Assembly: GCF_016859285.1 (NCBI RefSeq)
Contig: NC_053416.1
Location: 17,068,501 to 17,132,500, forward strand
Length of the DNA: 64,000 bases
Direction of reading: 5' to 3'
From: Xiphias gladius
Taxonomy: Eukaryota > Chordata > Actinopteri > Istiophoriformes > Xiphiidae
The translations under genes were made by a program, and so were the position numbers. The stretch's first letter is position 1, and each line of letters opens with the position of its first letter. The notes beneath the pieces were generated by a model. The model worked only from the letters and a program-made list of their open reading frames with translations. It made no database searches and had not been told where the DNA came from. This document shows positions 33,473-46,500 of this stretch, piece after piece.

Positions 33473-35422
33473 TTGATCTCATAACACTGCAGTAATGTGG
33501 AAATTATATAATAATGATTAGATGATGAATAAAATATTGAACTATTAAGATAACAAGCACATTTTGAACAGGCACTGCACTAGTACTAGGGAAACGAACC
33601 TGTTTGATGTGAGTTTGGTTTAATCTGTTAGCAAAAGATTCTCCTTTACTTGTGAACATGTGGAGGTCAATGAGACACTACACCAATTGGATGGGCAGTG
33701 TAAAGTACTGTAATTAATGCAGGTGGAGTCAGAGTGCATACTGTCTGTCCACAGCCTGAGCAATCAATAAACAGATACTTCTCTGAATAACCCTAGAAAG
33801 AGTAATCAATAGTTCTTAAAAGGTAAATTAACATCTTTACACTGGAAAGGTTTGGGATTATTGTACTGCTACTACTAGTGCATGTACTTGTCATTCTGTA
33901 CTATATAGAGCGTTGAAAGTGTAAAAGTCAGAAAGAAATAGCTTTTCCTTTTTCTTTTTTAAATCCAGATGGGAGGGGGTTGCAATTCTGGGAGGACAGT
34001 AATATAGCAGAAATTAGGATAAGAGGTGTAGCTCTGAGCTTTCAGGCTTTGACAGAGGAGACTAAATGACTGCTGCCTTTGCCATTCTGCCATTTACAGT
34101 AGCTGTTGAGGCTGGAATGTGTGATGACAAGGTTGTTATGTGGATGGAGCTGCAGGTGGTAGAAGATGAGGAAAATGTCACGACCAAGATGTTAAGGAAT
34201 CTACCTTCCCCAGGAGACTTGTAAACCAGCTCTGTGGTTTTGAAAGTAGCACAAACAACCACATAAGGTAGTCATTTAGTCTAATAAAGGTATCAGTTGG
34301 TTCAAGATTTTTCTTTAATGTTTTTCATAATGCTAGCGTAGAGAAAACTATCCGGTATAAAGTTGGTGGTTAAGTGTTCAACAGTACTGCAGCCATTGTC
34401 GTATTGGTTGGGTAGGGTTGGGTTTGTATGAGTGGACAAATGTATGATATATGCAGAAATATCCTCTAAACACCAGGTATTGTATTTGTACATGTATACA
34501 GTATAGCTGAAATTTTACACAAGAACAGATTATCTGGACAAATACGCATTTTTTTCCAAAAGGAAAATCTGTTAAGAGAAGCAACTTCTGCTCCCACTTG
34601 AACACTTCTTGTGAAGCCTTTTTTGTAATAGCTTGACAGTGCCATCTTGACCACTTGGAGTTGCAACAATCTGATGATGATTAAAACTTGGTGATACATA
34701 AAATAACATGGAAAAAGAGGACTTTTGCGTTGAAATAATCTGGACTAATGTGTTCTTTGTCAGAACCCCTTTTTTTGCTACTTTGTTTGGCATAAGTGCT
34801 TGTGAATCCTGAGATTGATTGTGTATTCTGTTTTTGTGGGGGTCATCGCTTCTGTAGTTATTTGACCCGTAATGATGTTTTTTTTTTGTCTGTGTCACTG
34901 GCCAATAAAGAGGGTATTTGCTTTTTTCCCTTAATTGAAGAAGTTAAACTGGAATTTATCTCTTCGATACTGGACAGGACTGAATCCACTGCAACTTCAC
35001 CCGCATTCATCTGTTTGAGTGTAGATGTTCTACTTTTAAATTATACACTCAGTTACTCGTGCTTCAACTACAATGCGGCACATATGGATAGTTGTGGCCG
35101 AAAGGGCGTTGGACACCGGTTGTTAAAACTTCACTTTTATCTAAGATGGCTTTGTATATTTTATAGAATTATTAATGACATCAAAAATTTCTGTCTCTTA
35201 ATCACTTGCACAATAATCCACCAAATGTAACTGATTTGATTAAAGTGGGGCAAAAATAATAGACATGATTACTTCTGTTTTCCTTTTTAAAATATGATTT
35301 TCTTTTTCTCCTTTTTTCCTGTTTTCCATATTAGGTATAGTGCTGCTCCCTCTCTTTCACCAAAACCCTTTTTATTTTTTTACACTGGTTTTCAAACAAG
35401 TGGTTTAAATTGGAGAGTTTAT

Positions 35423-35640
35423 GGGGGTGCCCTGGTGGTGTAGGGGTTAAGGCACCACTATACTCCATTAGAAGCCATACAACAACATGTCGTACAAAGT
35501 AGTTCTTTTCCAGCGTAACCCGACCCTTAGGCTGCCGACCATGAACCACAACATTGCAATATGTCATTCCACTCTCTCTCTCTCTCTCCTTGTTTCCTGT
35601 CATTTCTCTACTTTGAACAACAACAATGAAGGCAATAAAT
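35423..35640 (+). mobile_element. tRNA-derived SINE fragment, copy 1
   Basis: It starts GGGGTGCCCTGGTGGTGTAG and GGGTTAAGGCAC, which looks like a tRNA 5' half with a pol III A box (TGGTGTAGGGG). The body ends with a tail, atgtcattccactctctctc...tttcctgtcatttctctac, known from teleost tRNA-derived SINEs. The B box is degenerate. A second, more 3' fragment of the same family is at 39261-39385. Confidence 0.6.
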
Positions 35641-36799
35641 GAACAATGACCTTTTAATAAATTAATGTTTTTTTAACAATTAAAGAGTTGCTTATATCTC
35701 TAGATGGCTGGAAGGCTTGAATTGTGAGGCAGATGCAGGAATTATTAGACACAGAAGATGGGGCTATTCCAATGCTTAATAAAAGGTGGACCAGATCGAG
35801 ATGTGGACATTTTTCAACTTTATGCTCATAATCTGCTGCACTGTGCTCAAGTTTGTCAAGCTCGGTTAAGTCATAAAGGACTTGGCTGAAGAAAGCTGCC
35901 TGATGTTGTCAGACAGCGTGTTCTTCAGTCTAGTTTGTCTGAAGTGTACAGCAGCCTTTACTGTGTCAAGGTTTCTGGCATCATCACAGCAAAGCTTTGA
36001 GCGTTCTACCCGGTTAATGACACTGAGGTGGAATGAGAGGGATCGTGCAAAGAAAATTTTGATTCAAAACTCACTAAACTTAGTTTAATAAAAATGTAAT
36101 GCATAGCCTAAACTGGAGTTTTTTAAATTGGTGTTGGCACTTTCTAGAAGTTTGAAATAGTCATAAGTATATAAGGTGTTTGCTGAACTGTGTCGGTCCA
36201 TCTTTATTGCTTTACACTGATGGTACTTGGGCTGACAATGGCTTCCTCTACCCATGGAGGCTCCAGAATAATTCTCATTTATCCCACTATCTTTTTTGTT
36301 TAACCAGAACACAAAATACAGCTTTGTCCAAAAATGATATGTGGAAAAAGCCTGTATGTGAAGCCTCTGTGTGGGTATGTTTTCAGAATTATCAGAAATT
36401 TGCCGAAACAGCTCTCCAATTCTTAAAGCTCGGACTGCTATGGTGACAAGACATACTGTATGGTGAAAAGATCATACAAATTTAAAATCTGTAGCATTTC
36501 ATTATTACATCCACTATTAAATAAAATGTGTCGTTAGGGCTCCAGTTGTTTTTTGAAACATAACTGAAAAAATTAAAACCCACCTTTCATTGCATAAGGA
36601 ATAACTGGGACTCACTGGATAGTTGAATACTTCTAGTTCTATCTGGTTGATTTTTATTTTAGCATTACCACTGACAGAAATTAAAGTTTGACTTCCACAA
36701 AACCACATGTTAAACCTTAGAGGATAGCAAATTTATGTGATTCAAAGTAATTGAATAGTACAAATTTCATAATAGTTGTTTTCTCTTTCTCTGACTACT

Positions 36800-37201
36800 T
36801 TAACCTCCTTTTACTTCTTTCCGTAGCACGCCCAGAGCTGTAATCACAACTCCTTTAACAAGGTGGCACTGTTGCGAAGCTACTGGGCTTTTCACGAACC
36901 CTGAAAGGGTGATGGAAAGGCAGGGCTTTTTCCCCCTCCTACCACGAGACAGCCGTGAATGCAGCAGGGCAAGTAGTCGTGGTGGATGCAATTTATTGGC
37001 TTCTCAGTGCTGCCGCTAAAGTCACAACCCTGACTGTAGCCCGCACTGCCTCTACCACTGTATTTCTATAGCTGCTGCTGCTACTCTCCCTCCCCCTTAA
37101 ATGGTGTGGGCAGAGTGGGATGGAAGACTGCATTGGAAACCTTTTCATGGAAATGGTCTTTGCTGTTGGTATTGCTGTAGCACCATTCTGGTGACAACAA
37201 C
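36800..37201 (+). promoter_or_regulatory. klhl13: possible internal promoter of klhl13 for the 37202 start
   Basis: Base composition rises to moderately GC-rich here, with pyrimidine-rich runs (ccccctcctacc, ctccctccccct) just before the MPLKWK exon. An acceptor-like ttgctgtag at 37180 means the exon could instead be spliced from upstream. Weak evidence. Confidence 0.25.
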
Positions 37202-40200
37202 ATGCCGTTGAAATGGAAAAGCGGTTCTCCTGTCAGCTGGAAATTCCCAGTGCCTGTTCTTAAGACATCCAGGTCCTCACCCCTTTCGCCTGCATACATG
37301 TGAGTAAGAGCTAAATAGCATTTACATTATACCATTGTGGCCATGTATATGGAGATGAATTGGTTTTGTTTTGTAAATTATTGTGACATTATTATTTTTT
37401 TGTTGCAGCCCTAATTAGGCAGAATGCAATTGAGCCTTGTAGTGTGTCAAGAGATTCGCCTTGTCCAGCGTGAATTTTATGGTTCACTGGCAGAATGCTT
37501 TTCCCTTGGTCAGAGGGGCTCATTTTGCCGCTAGTCTTGACATGGCAAGCACCAAATCCCCGACTCTTGCCCTCTCCCTGTGGCTATGTTTATTTGGGAA
37601 GAGGGACTCACCAGCTTGGGAGGAGCCTGCCTTTGTCAGGATGTCTGGCGTGCCCTGGTTTAGAAGCTATTGTGATCTGCTACTGTTCAGGAGGGGGGGG
37701 AGGGTAGAATGGAAGTGCTTCAAACCGCTTCTCGCCATACTCTCTCTTTACCCCTTTCCTGAGCTTTTCCTGGCCCAAAAGAGTCAGACCCCCGCCCCCA
37801 AACACACACACACAGTTTTCAAGATAAGCTAGGCTAGCTGATAGCCTAAAGGTAATTTCATAGGCTAGTAGGGCTTACTTGGATGGATTTTTACAAAATT
37901 GGATTTATACAGTCTACAGCTTTACTAATCAGCTTAAGAGCTTAATTTTGCTAGTTTTACTGAAATGTTTACTTTAAAAATTACTGCACCACAGCAAGAG
38001 AAATATGTGCTCTAACCTCTGTTTTTGCAAATTTTCCTTTAAATGTGCTCAGTCAGACAATTGATATCGGCAACATGGCTAATTGTAAATATACAAAATA
38101 CAGTATGTCTGTACATTTATATAGCACCACCTTCAAACCCTAAAGAAGTCTTGACAAAATTATATCACTCTGTGTCATTCTGTAAAGAGTCTACAATGAT
38201 TCACTATTGACACTATTGACTTGGTAATTATGGATTTAATCTTTATTTAACCAGGGTAGTTTAACTGGAACACCCTGCCTCACGCACACAGTTATTTATA
38301 TCCACACCTGGAAGCTCCCAATTACAAGCACAATCTTAGCTATTGACCACTGAGCAGCATGAGGTTAAGGGCCTTGCTCAAGGGCACCTCAGTAGTTTTT
38401 AGCGATTTAGGGGCTACACACCCTTCCCCTGACTTCCCCTTTCCTGACAGTTTGTAGATCAAACTGGGGACCTCCCAGTTATTTGTAGTTTAATTGCTAA
38501 CACTGTGCAATACGATCTGTAATATGAGTTGTTTAATGTAGATTTATTTCAAAACTCTACCTCTTTTTTTTGAATAAATCATGCTGTGTCAATGACTTAA
38601 CTACTGTATATTACTTTTATCTTAATAGCAGATAGTGTTCACACTCTGGCAAGTGAAGCATATTCAGGCCTTGAAGCTCCACCTTAATCTGCCCAGTGTG
38701 GCTTAGCCCCACCACACCAACTTCTATTTTGAAACGTCTATTGTAAACAGTGTTTTTAGGCAGGCTGATATTGGGCCCCCAATTATAGGTTCCTCTGTGG
38801 CCAGGGAGAAATCACTCTTTATAGGCCCTTTGAGTGGTGCCTGTGTCTGTTTGGCTCTGGAGACATTTTTAACTTGGTATGCTGGTAGGGTAATCTTTGT
38901 ATATGGAGTAGAATGATGGCGGACACAGTAGAGATTTTTTGGAATATCCGATGTACATAATGTATAAAGAATTAAGATCTGTTTCCACGATGTGCTTGGC
39001 TGTTTTGAAACCACCCTAATCTATATATAGAGTGGTGGACTGCGTGTGGTGCAGATTTCATGCTAGTGAGGAATGGTAAAGGTTCCCTGCCAGTTTGGCC
39101 CATGGAATAATCTTTAGCTCAGTAAGAAGTCATTGGGCTTATCTTTCATTCCACTAAAAGTCCTTGAAATGAATGTCATCCCTCATCTTACCGTGGTTCT
39201 GTACTAAGCACTTAATATGTGTGACTGCTGTCTTTAGTAATCACCTCTTGGAAGCGTCATGTTGAGCCTGCAGCCTTCACTGCGGCAACGCCTGTTTGAT
39301 TCCAGTCAGGGACCTTTAGCACATGTCATACCCCCTTTCTCTTTCCCCTTGTACCCTGTCACTCTATGTCAACAATCTAATCAAGACAAAATTATAGAAA
39401 ATCAATCTTTCAAGGACAGTCTAAAATAGAAATCACATTTTGCATATTTTGAGATTCATATTTTGCTTTAGCACTTTGGAGTCTAAAAGGGACACATCCC
39501 TTGGTTACGCTGATTTAGATTTTTTTTTTTTTTTGTTTTGTTTTTTTTGTTCGAGTATTGAGATTTTATTTAATGCCAGTGTGATCAGATTCGATTCCAC
39601 ACAGATCATACAGCTGTGGGTAAATGAAAGCTTTGAAAGTCTGTTTAACAGACTTTTGCGAATGTGAATTTTTCACATGTCTCATGTGACTCAGATCCTT
39701 CTGCTTCTGCTGCTGCAGAATCCTCTGTGCTACTGCTAGGAGATGATTTTTACAGTCTCTGAGGTAAATGGCCCATTTCTTTAAAATCCACTTCATTACC
39801 AACCTAGATTAATTTGTTGATCGCACTGGAGGATTTTCATTTACTTTGACTTTGAACATCAACTTCCACTGACAAAAAAGACATTCTTCTTGGTAAAAAA
39901 ATTAATAAAACAGTGGAATTATACTCAAGGGTCCCACCAGATATATTACACTGTGATGTTACACTGGATTGTCACTGATCACAGTGACGTGAAACAACAT
40001 ATATTTTCATAAAACATTTTCAGTGAGCTTGCTAATTGTTTTCAAAACAGAAATATTGAATGCCCCCTCCCTGAGAGCAACATCTGCAGCTGTTTTTAAA
40101 TGGGGCCAGTATTGTGCCATGGTTTTGATATTCATAAGTGTCCAGCTTCATACACAGACACACACACACACACACACACAGACACACAAACAATGCATTG

Positions 40201-40470
40201 TTCACAGGTAAACCTGAGACATTTGCTTTGCTCCAGGAAAAATGATCAACTTTAGAGAATTGTTGTGGAGCTTTTAATTTACCTGCCCTTTGGAATGGAC
40301 ATTAAGTTGTTGATGACTTGTGTCCATTTTGTACAAAATGCAGTAGCCACCCAGGGATCATTTATTTTCACTGAAAGGCCAGAGGGGAGGCACAGCCAGT
40401 CTGGCTGGCAGAGCATCAAATGAGTTCAGTCAGGTGAAACATTCATGTCTGTGCTCATCTCACTCTCTGC

Positions 40471-40559
<89 letters not shown>

Positions 40560-43500
40560 CTACTCAAAGCTGAACTGTGATGAAGTTGGGTGGAGTTTCA
40601 CCACACAGTTGACCAGCCAGTGGATTTCATTACATCTGACAAAAATTAATCAAGCAATCCTGATGCATTGTAGAACTTGCCTACTAGCACAAAATTATGC
40701 TGACACTTCTTATTACTTATTGCCTTGACACATCAATTGGCTTTTTGTGTAGAATCTGGATTCAGTCCTAGATTACACTAAGACCCTGCCATGCCTACAT
40801 ATGCTGAATAATTCCACAGTTCAGCAGTGACATTAAAGAACAGCCTAATTTGTAGCCATTTCTAAAAAATATTTATGCAAACTTTCTTTACAAATTAGTA
40901 TTATTCTGGCTGTCCTTTTGGACTACACATACTCAACTGGGATATGTTCCTTCCTACAGCATCCTTTAGGTTAATTTAGGATTTGGTACATGTGGAAAGA
41001 ATGTCTGCTCCAACCACATGCAAACACGCTCTGAAGCTTGTTTGGCTTAGCCACTTGTGATGCAGGTTGAAACTGTGGTTGAGACTTAATTTTAGGCACT
41101 CATAAATTCCCCAGCCCTTTTTGATGTAAAAGCCTTGACCTTAAAGTGCTCTCTGATTATAAAGTGTAATTACAGACTCATTATAGCATACAAACGGCTA
41201 AGATTATTAGCAATGATTGGAGCAACTATCTGGAGATCATAGCCAGTCTGTCCTGGGCAGAGGGAGCCACAAAAAATACTGGGAATATCAGTGGAACTAA
41301 TGCTTAATAGTCTCCTTGACAGTTCTTACCTAACACCTGTTCAAAAATTTGAGTAGATGCAACACAGTCACTAAACATAGAAGTTTAATGGAAATCACAT
41401 ATCTGTCAGCATATACTTTGTGACACCCTGGGTGGTTGTTTTCACACTTTTTGTTTACTATTTTACAGATTTTCATTGCACTTTCACTGAAGCTCATAAA
41501 GACATCCTCTCATAAATATAACTCCTGTGTTTCTTTCAACTGTGAAATCTACTCAAAGTAACTGGTTTTTTCAGTTTCCAACAGTTCAGTTAAAACTACA
41601 GTTCCCATGCTATTCCATTTTAAAATCAGAAGTCCAGGTGAGATTTCCAGCATTCAAAAGAGTTACTGTTGAGTCTGTGAATAGTACTTTGTAACCATCC
41701 ATTCAGTTAGTTAAGATGGAGGATTAATTATGAAAGTTCATCAGAATGGGCAGAGCAAAAAACATATGTCAGACACATGGGACACAGATGTTTGAAATAG
41801 AATGATAGGTGATCGCTTCCTTTATACTGGAGCTCTATGAATGGATGAAAAAGAAAATCGAGTATCTCAACTGAATAGATTATGGCTCATTTTTATATTT
41901 TGTTGCATTAAAAAAAGTCTATATTAATTATGATGATGAACATATTCACATTTCCATATTGTTGTCTACCCATCACGTGTTGTCACATTTTAGTTGCAAA
42001 ATCTGTTTGATGGAATAGAGTCAGTATATGAGAAGAATTTTAAGATTGCACAACTACCTCATTTTCTCTGCCGTAATGCTTCTTTCTGTGTGTGGTGGGG
42101 TGGTGATTTTTCAGTTCAGTTGAAGTAAAAAAAAATAAAAATGGATTGTTGCTGCCAGGAATGTGGAAAAGCCAGAAAAAATATGCATCTGCTGAATTTA
42201 GGCATGTTTGTATGCAGTAATCATATAGGTTTGGTGTTTGGAAGGGTTTAGCATGCTAATAAGTAAGCAGAATATTCTTCTGAAATTACATCCATAGACA
42301 GCCTCTGCAATACTAAAAATCCAGGCGATACTATACCTTACATTTGCAATTAGGGCTTCAGTTCAGTAATGCTGCTGCTATAGCACATTGTTGCTCCCGT
42401 ATCATCGTTGCTATTGTAATTTTTAGGGCTGTGGTCTTGGTCCGGTAAATGTATTGTGTTGCATTATATTGGAAAATGTGTCTAAGATTTCCTGTTCTTT
42501 TTTTTTTTTTTTTTTTTTTTTATGGCATAAAAGTCCATTTAAGACCACGTCTTATGAAAGTGGGATATCTTGCAGGGTAATTTTATTGTATTGCATTACA
42601 TGATATAGGGGTTTCTATTTTCTGAATCTCTACAAACTGTACTTGAGCGCTAGATGTTTTTCCCCCAGCAGCAGAAACTGTTCACCATGTAGCCTTATTG
42701 CATTGCTGTGCTTGGTAATTGAGATGATTCTTCAGTGGAGGTGTCTGCCATTGTTCTGCTTGCTAGGACAACTAGGGATTTACCTTCTGACTCCATTCAC
42801 ATCACTTCAGAGGTTTTCAGAGACGTTTTCTATGCATGTTATCACCTTTTCTTATGCCTTTTTTTTTTTGAGTTTTTTTTTTTTTTTTTAATGTGAGTGG
42901 TTTTGATACAGCTGCTGGAGTGTATATTGTATTCAGAGAACACCAGTCAGACTGTAGGAGTCTTGTAATCTTTTTGTCAATGGGGCGGAAGTATCTTTTT
43001 TTTAAATATATATACATAAAAATAAAATGTTGGTGCTGCTCTTTTCATGCTGCTCTGTCAGTTCCACTGCTGCCTCATTGTCTCTCTTTTTTGCTCTCAG
43101 GCTCTTCCTGTGTTCCTGTTAAAACATGTCACATTAGTCTGTTGTAACCATAAGCAACTAGAAAAATGTAATGAAACTTTTATATGGCTGTGCAATGCAA
43201 AAATTAGTCCAAGAAAAATGGGCTGCAATCAATTTTTTACTAGCACCACACACACATTTTGTTTGGGATGTCTGGCTCTTTTTCTTATTATGCTTCCTGT
43301 CTCCTGTGAGTAAGAAATGAGCAAGTGAAGTATGGTCTGGAACCGACTCCAGAAAGAAATTGTCTGATACAGACTAATTCACCCAGTACATCATCATGTC
43401 TAATAGCTTTTAACGGACCACAACGATGCTAACACTGACCAGTGATAAACCGCATCACAGTACTGCAAATTCACTCCTGATGATAGTGATCTTGTCAGAA

Positions 43501-46500
43501 AAGATGAGGCATTTATTCTTTTAAGCTAAACTTGAAAAAAAATGTGAACTTATCCTTTAACATGGGTGCAAAAGTATTTTCCAGTAAATTCCATAAAACA
43601 AGTTCTTAGGTATTTTGCTCCAGAAACCATGACATTGCTCTTTCAGATGTTCAAAACTTGAAATAGATGAGATTAATGAAGTTTCTATCTATGCATGGCT
43701 AAACATGACAAGAGAGCAAAGCTATACTTATTAATCTTTTAAGACCCTTCCACTGTCATCACCGGGAAAAATCCAAGTTGAATTTAGCTTCCTGAACTGT
43801 CACTTGTGGAGGAATGTCTTTAGCTTTCCACTGACATGATGGGACTGGATAGACTGCTCCCCTTGTTACTTCATTACTTCTTTTTCAGTCCTCCAGCTTC
43901 CTCCCATGCTTCTTAATTTTTCCATCAGCCGCTTCTTTCTCCTAGCCTTGATCAAACCCTAAATTGATGAAATGAAGGTAGCTGCTTGTGCAAAGTATCT
44001 CTAACATTAAAATACAATCCATAGCATAGTATGTCTGTTACTTTGTTCTTTTCATTGTAGTTAATAATGTATTTTCTAGTGCTCGTTGTGGGAAGAGACA
44101 ATTGTTGCACTCCGAACCAATCATAGGTTTCTTTTTCTTCATGTATCCATCTACCAGGATATCTTTGTATTTGTTCAAGTTAGAACCTGAAACAAAATCT
44201 TCCTCTGTACCAAAACTATATATACCAAGTGATGATTCTTCTAATTTAATGGGTACTGTGAATATGTCAACCAACTGTTAATGTGATTAGGGATCGAAGG
44301 TACAACCAGATTGTAAATATCATTCTGGGAAACTAAGATACAATGTATAAGCATAAGAGCCAGCATTGGTCTTCTTATTAAACCAAAAAATAAAGGCTTT
44401 TACCTTTTGTCTATAATTTAGCACTTCCATATTCAAGTCATCTTCATTTTGTTAGAAGTGTGAAAAATTTACTGTAATATACTGCTGTATATAAAATAAA
44501 ACTATAAAAACAAAACCATATTAACCAATGTATTTGAGGGTTTAATTTTAATTTTTCATTCATTAAAAAAATTAAATGAAAACATTAATAAAAAAAAAAA
44601 CTCGATATACACACACGAAACAGTTCTAACATGCCTAAAATAAACCCATAAATGGCATCAGTAGCAGGCTTTTTACAGGCTAATAGTTTGTGAATTCTTC
44701 TGTGATGTTTAATAAAATGATTTTTTGCACTGGTCTGTGCTGAGCTGCTCTGAATCTTTGTTCATAATTTCATCAAACACTCACTGGTCACGGATACAAC
44801 TAGAGTTTAGGTCTCTGGTGTCTTTGGGAAGAGCAAAGCTGTTATGTGGGATGCTGTAGCTGTTGTCTTCTTTGTTTCATTCTGGCAGCCACCAACACTC
44901 CTTTGTGGTTTGGACAAGCCACTCTCTCCTCGCTGCCTCTCCGACTTACCACCTGACGGGGTAAATGTACTAGTACATTGCCTGTGCTGTGTGTCAGTGT
45001 GATTTTTGACCCCTGTTTAAGCCATGCTAGTTTCTCACCATTTAGAGGTGATGGTGTTCAAAAATTCCTGCTAGATGTGGTCCTTGATCATGTCCTTGTA
45101 AAATGTACCTTATTACTGATCCCACCCTTTCATCGTCGTCGTAAAAATATACTATATACAATATCTGAATGAGATTCGTAAGTAATAGATGTTAAGCATG
45201 TGTACCTAGTTTTCCTTACCTCTTGTGGTAGCAGAAATGTCCATGTTTTTGTGCTTGTTTTTTCTTTGTTGTTGATGTATCCTCATTGGTCCTCTTACCT
45301 GTTCCTCAGTTCTCGTATGGCATGTTAACAGAATGACAATTAGATTTGACCTGACCTTCTCTTAATGTTTATCCATCATATGTCCCAAATGTCTTTGGCC
45401 TAATCTTCTTGAAAAAAAGACTCAAGTCAACTTTTAGTCTGCTGAGGACTTCTTGGTGTGTTCAAGTGCAAAGATGTGAGGCGACGTGAGGTGACATGAA
45501 ACGTTTGATCAGTCAGCCTTTGTTGGCCTTGAGGTCGGCTCAGAGTATCGGCGCCCTAAAGTGAAGTTTCTTTGACAAGAAAAGAGAGAGTTTTCATTCC
45601 GCAATTCTTTAGATAAGTGGCCATGAAAGCATTTTTCTTTCAGTAAGACTTAAAATGTCAAATTGCATGACTTTCTCTCAGTTTGTTAACCTCAGTGACA
45701 TTTGTAACCAGATGATGCAGCCACAGCAGTGCTGACAGTTTTTCACCTCCATTAGATAATTGTTACTCACAACTTTGCAAATAAATAATGTTATGCATTG
45801 CCAGTATGATGTTCTGTTTTTCATTTTTTCATACTGCATGACATGGAGAACAACTCCCAGCATTCTCATTCAGTCTGTCTGTATAATAGCACTTTAATAT
45901 GAAACTGTTGTGCTTTTTAATAATTATCTTTAATGTGCATATTGTGAACATCACAGGACTGTTCCATTCTCTATTCATAAACAAAGCAGAGTAAAACAAA
46001 ACAGAGTAAAACAAAGGTTTCTGCAGCTGTCACATGCCTTATTTGCTATTTTGATTCACAAATCAAAAGAGGAACACTAGCAGCTATCGAAATACCAATT
46101 AAAGCTTTGTTTTACTGTATCAAGTTATTGGGGGACTGTATTAGACATTTGTTTTTGAAGTTGGCAGGTCATGTGTCCCTTTTCCCTTTTGATTGCTGCT
46201 GTTGTTAATCTCATGGCTGAATTACGTAAACCTTTAGGCAGAAATAACATAAATCCTTCGAACCATGAAGACAGTACAGATTATTGATTCAGCTGTTAGT
46301 GTAACCTTATTCTGAGTCTCTGTGGCCAAATTTCTGCCTAGATGTGTCCTCATGTAATTACACTAATGTAACATAAAATCTCCTCAGTCCATTTTTAAAT
46401 TGTAAAGAAAGGGATCATATTTATTACTAACATTTTGATTGCAGTCTTTGTCAGAATCATGAAATTAATACAGATTACTGACATTTTTTTCTAATCAGAT

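Larger units (their letters stand above)
30223..37201 (+). other. klhl13: klhl13 5' intron between the alternative first exons
   Basis: About 7 kb of AT-rich sequence with no klhl13 coding exon that I recognise. It carries several transposon and repeat fossils: a MITE at 30412-30549, a BED-finger fossil at 32507-32614, a foldback element at 33051-33332, microsatellites at 33398-33472 and a SINE at 35423-35640. Open frames at 31725-31928, 34796-35230 and elsewhere match no family. Confidence 0.6.

Noticed and set aside
34796..35230. 144-residue open frame in a klhl13 5' intron
   Set aside because: No homology recognised, Cys/Phe/Leu-rich from T-rich sequence, no exon signals.
35423..35500. 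Possible tRNA gene
   Set aside because: A-box-like start only; no cloverleaf or intact B box, and the tail marks it as a SINE.
37461..37832. 123-residue open frame after the 37202 klhl13 exon
   Set aside because: No recognised family, no splice context, lies in a GC-richer intron start; Pro/Leu-rich text typical of chance frames.
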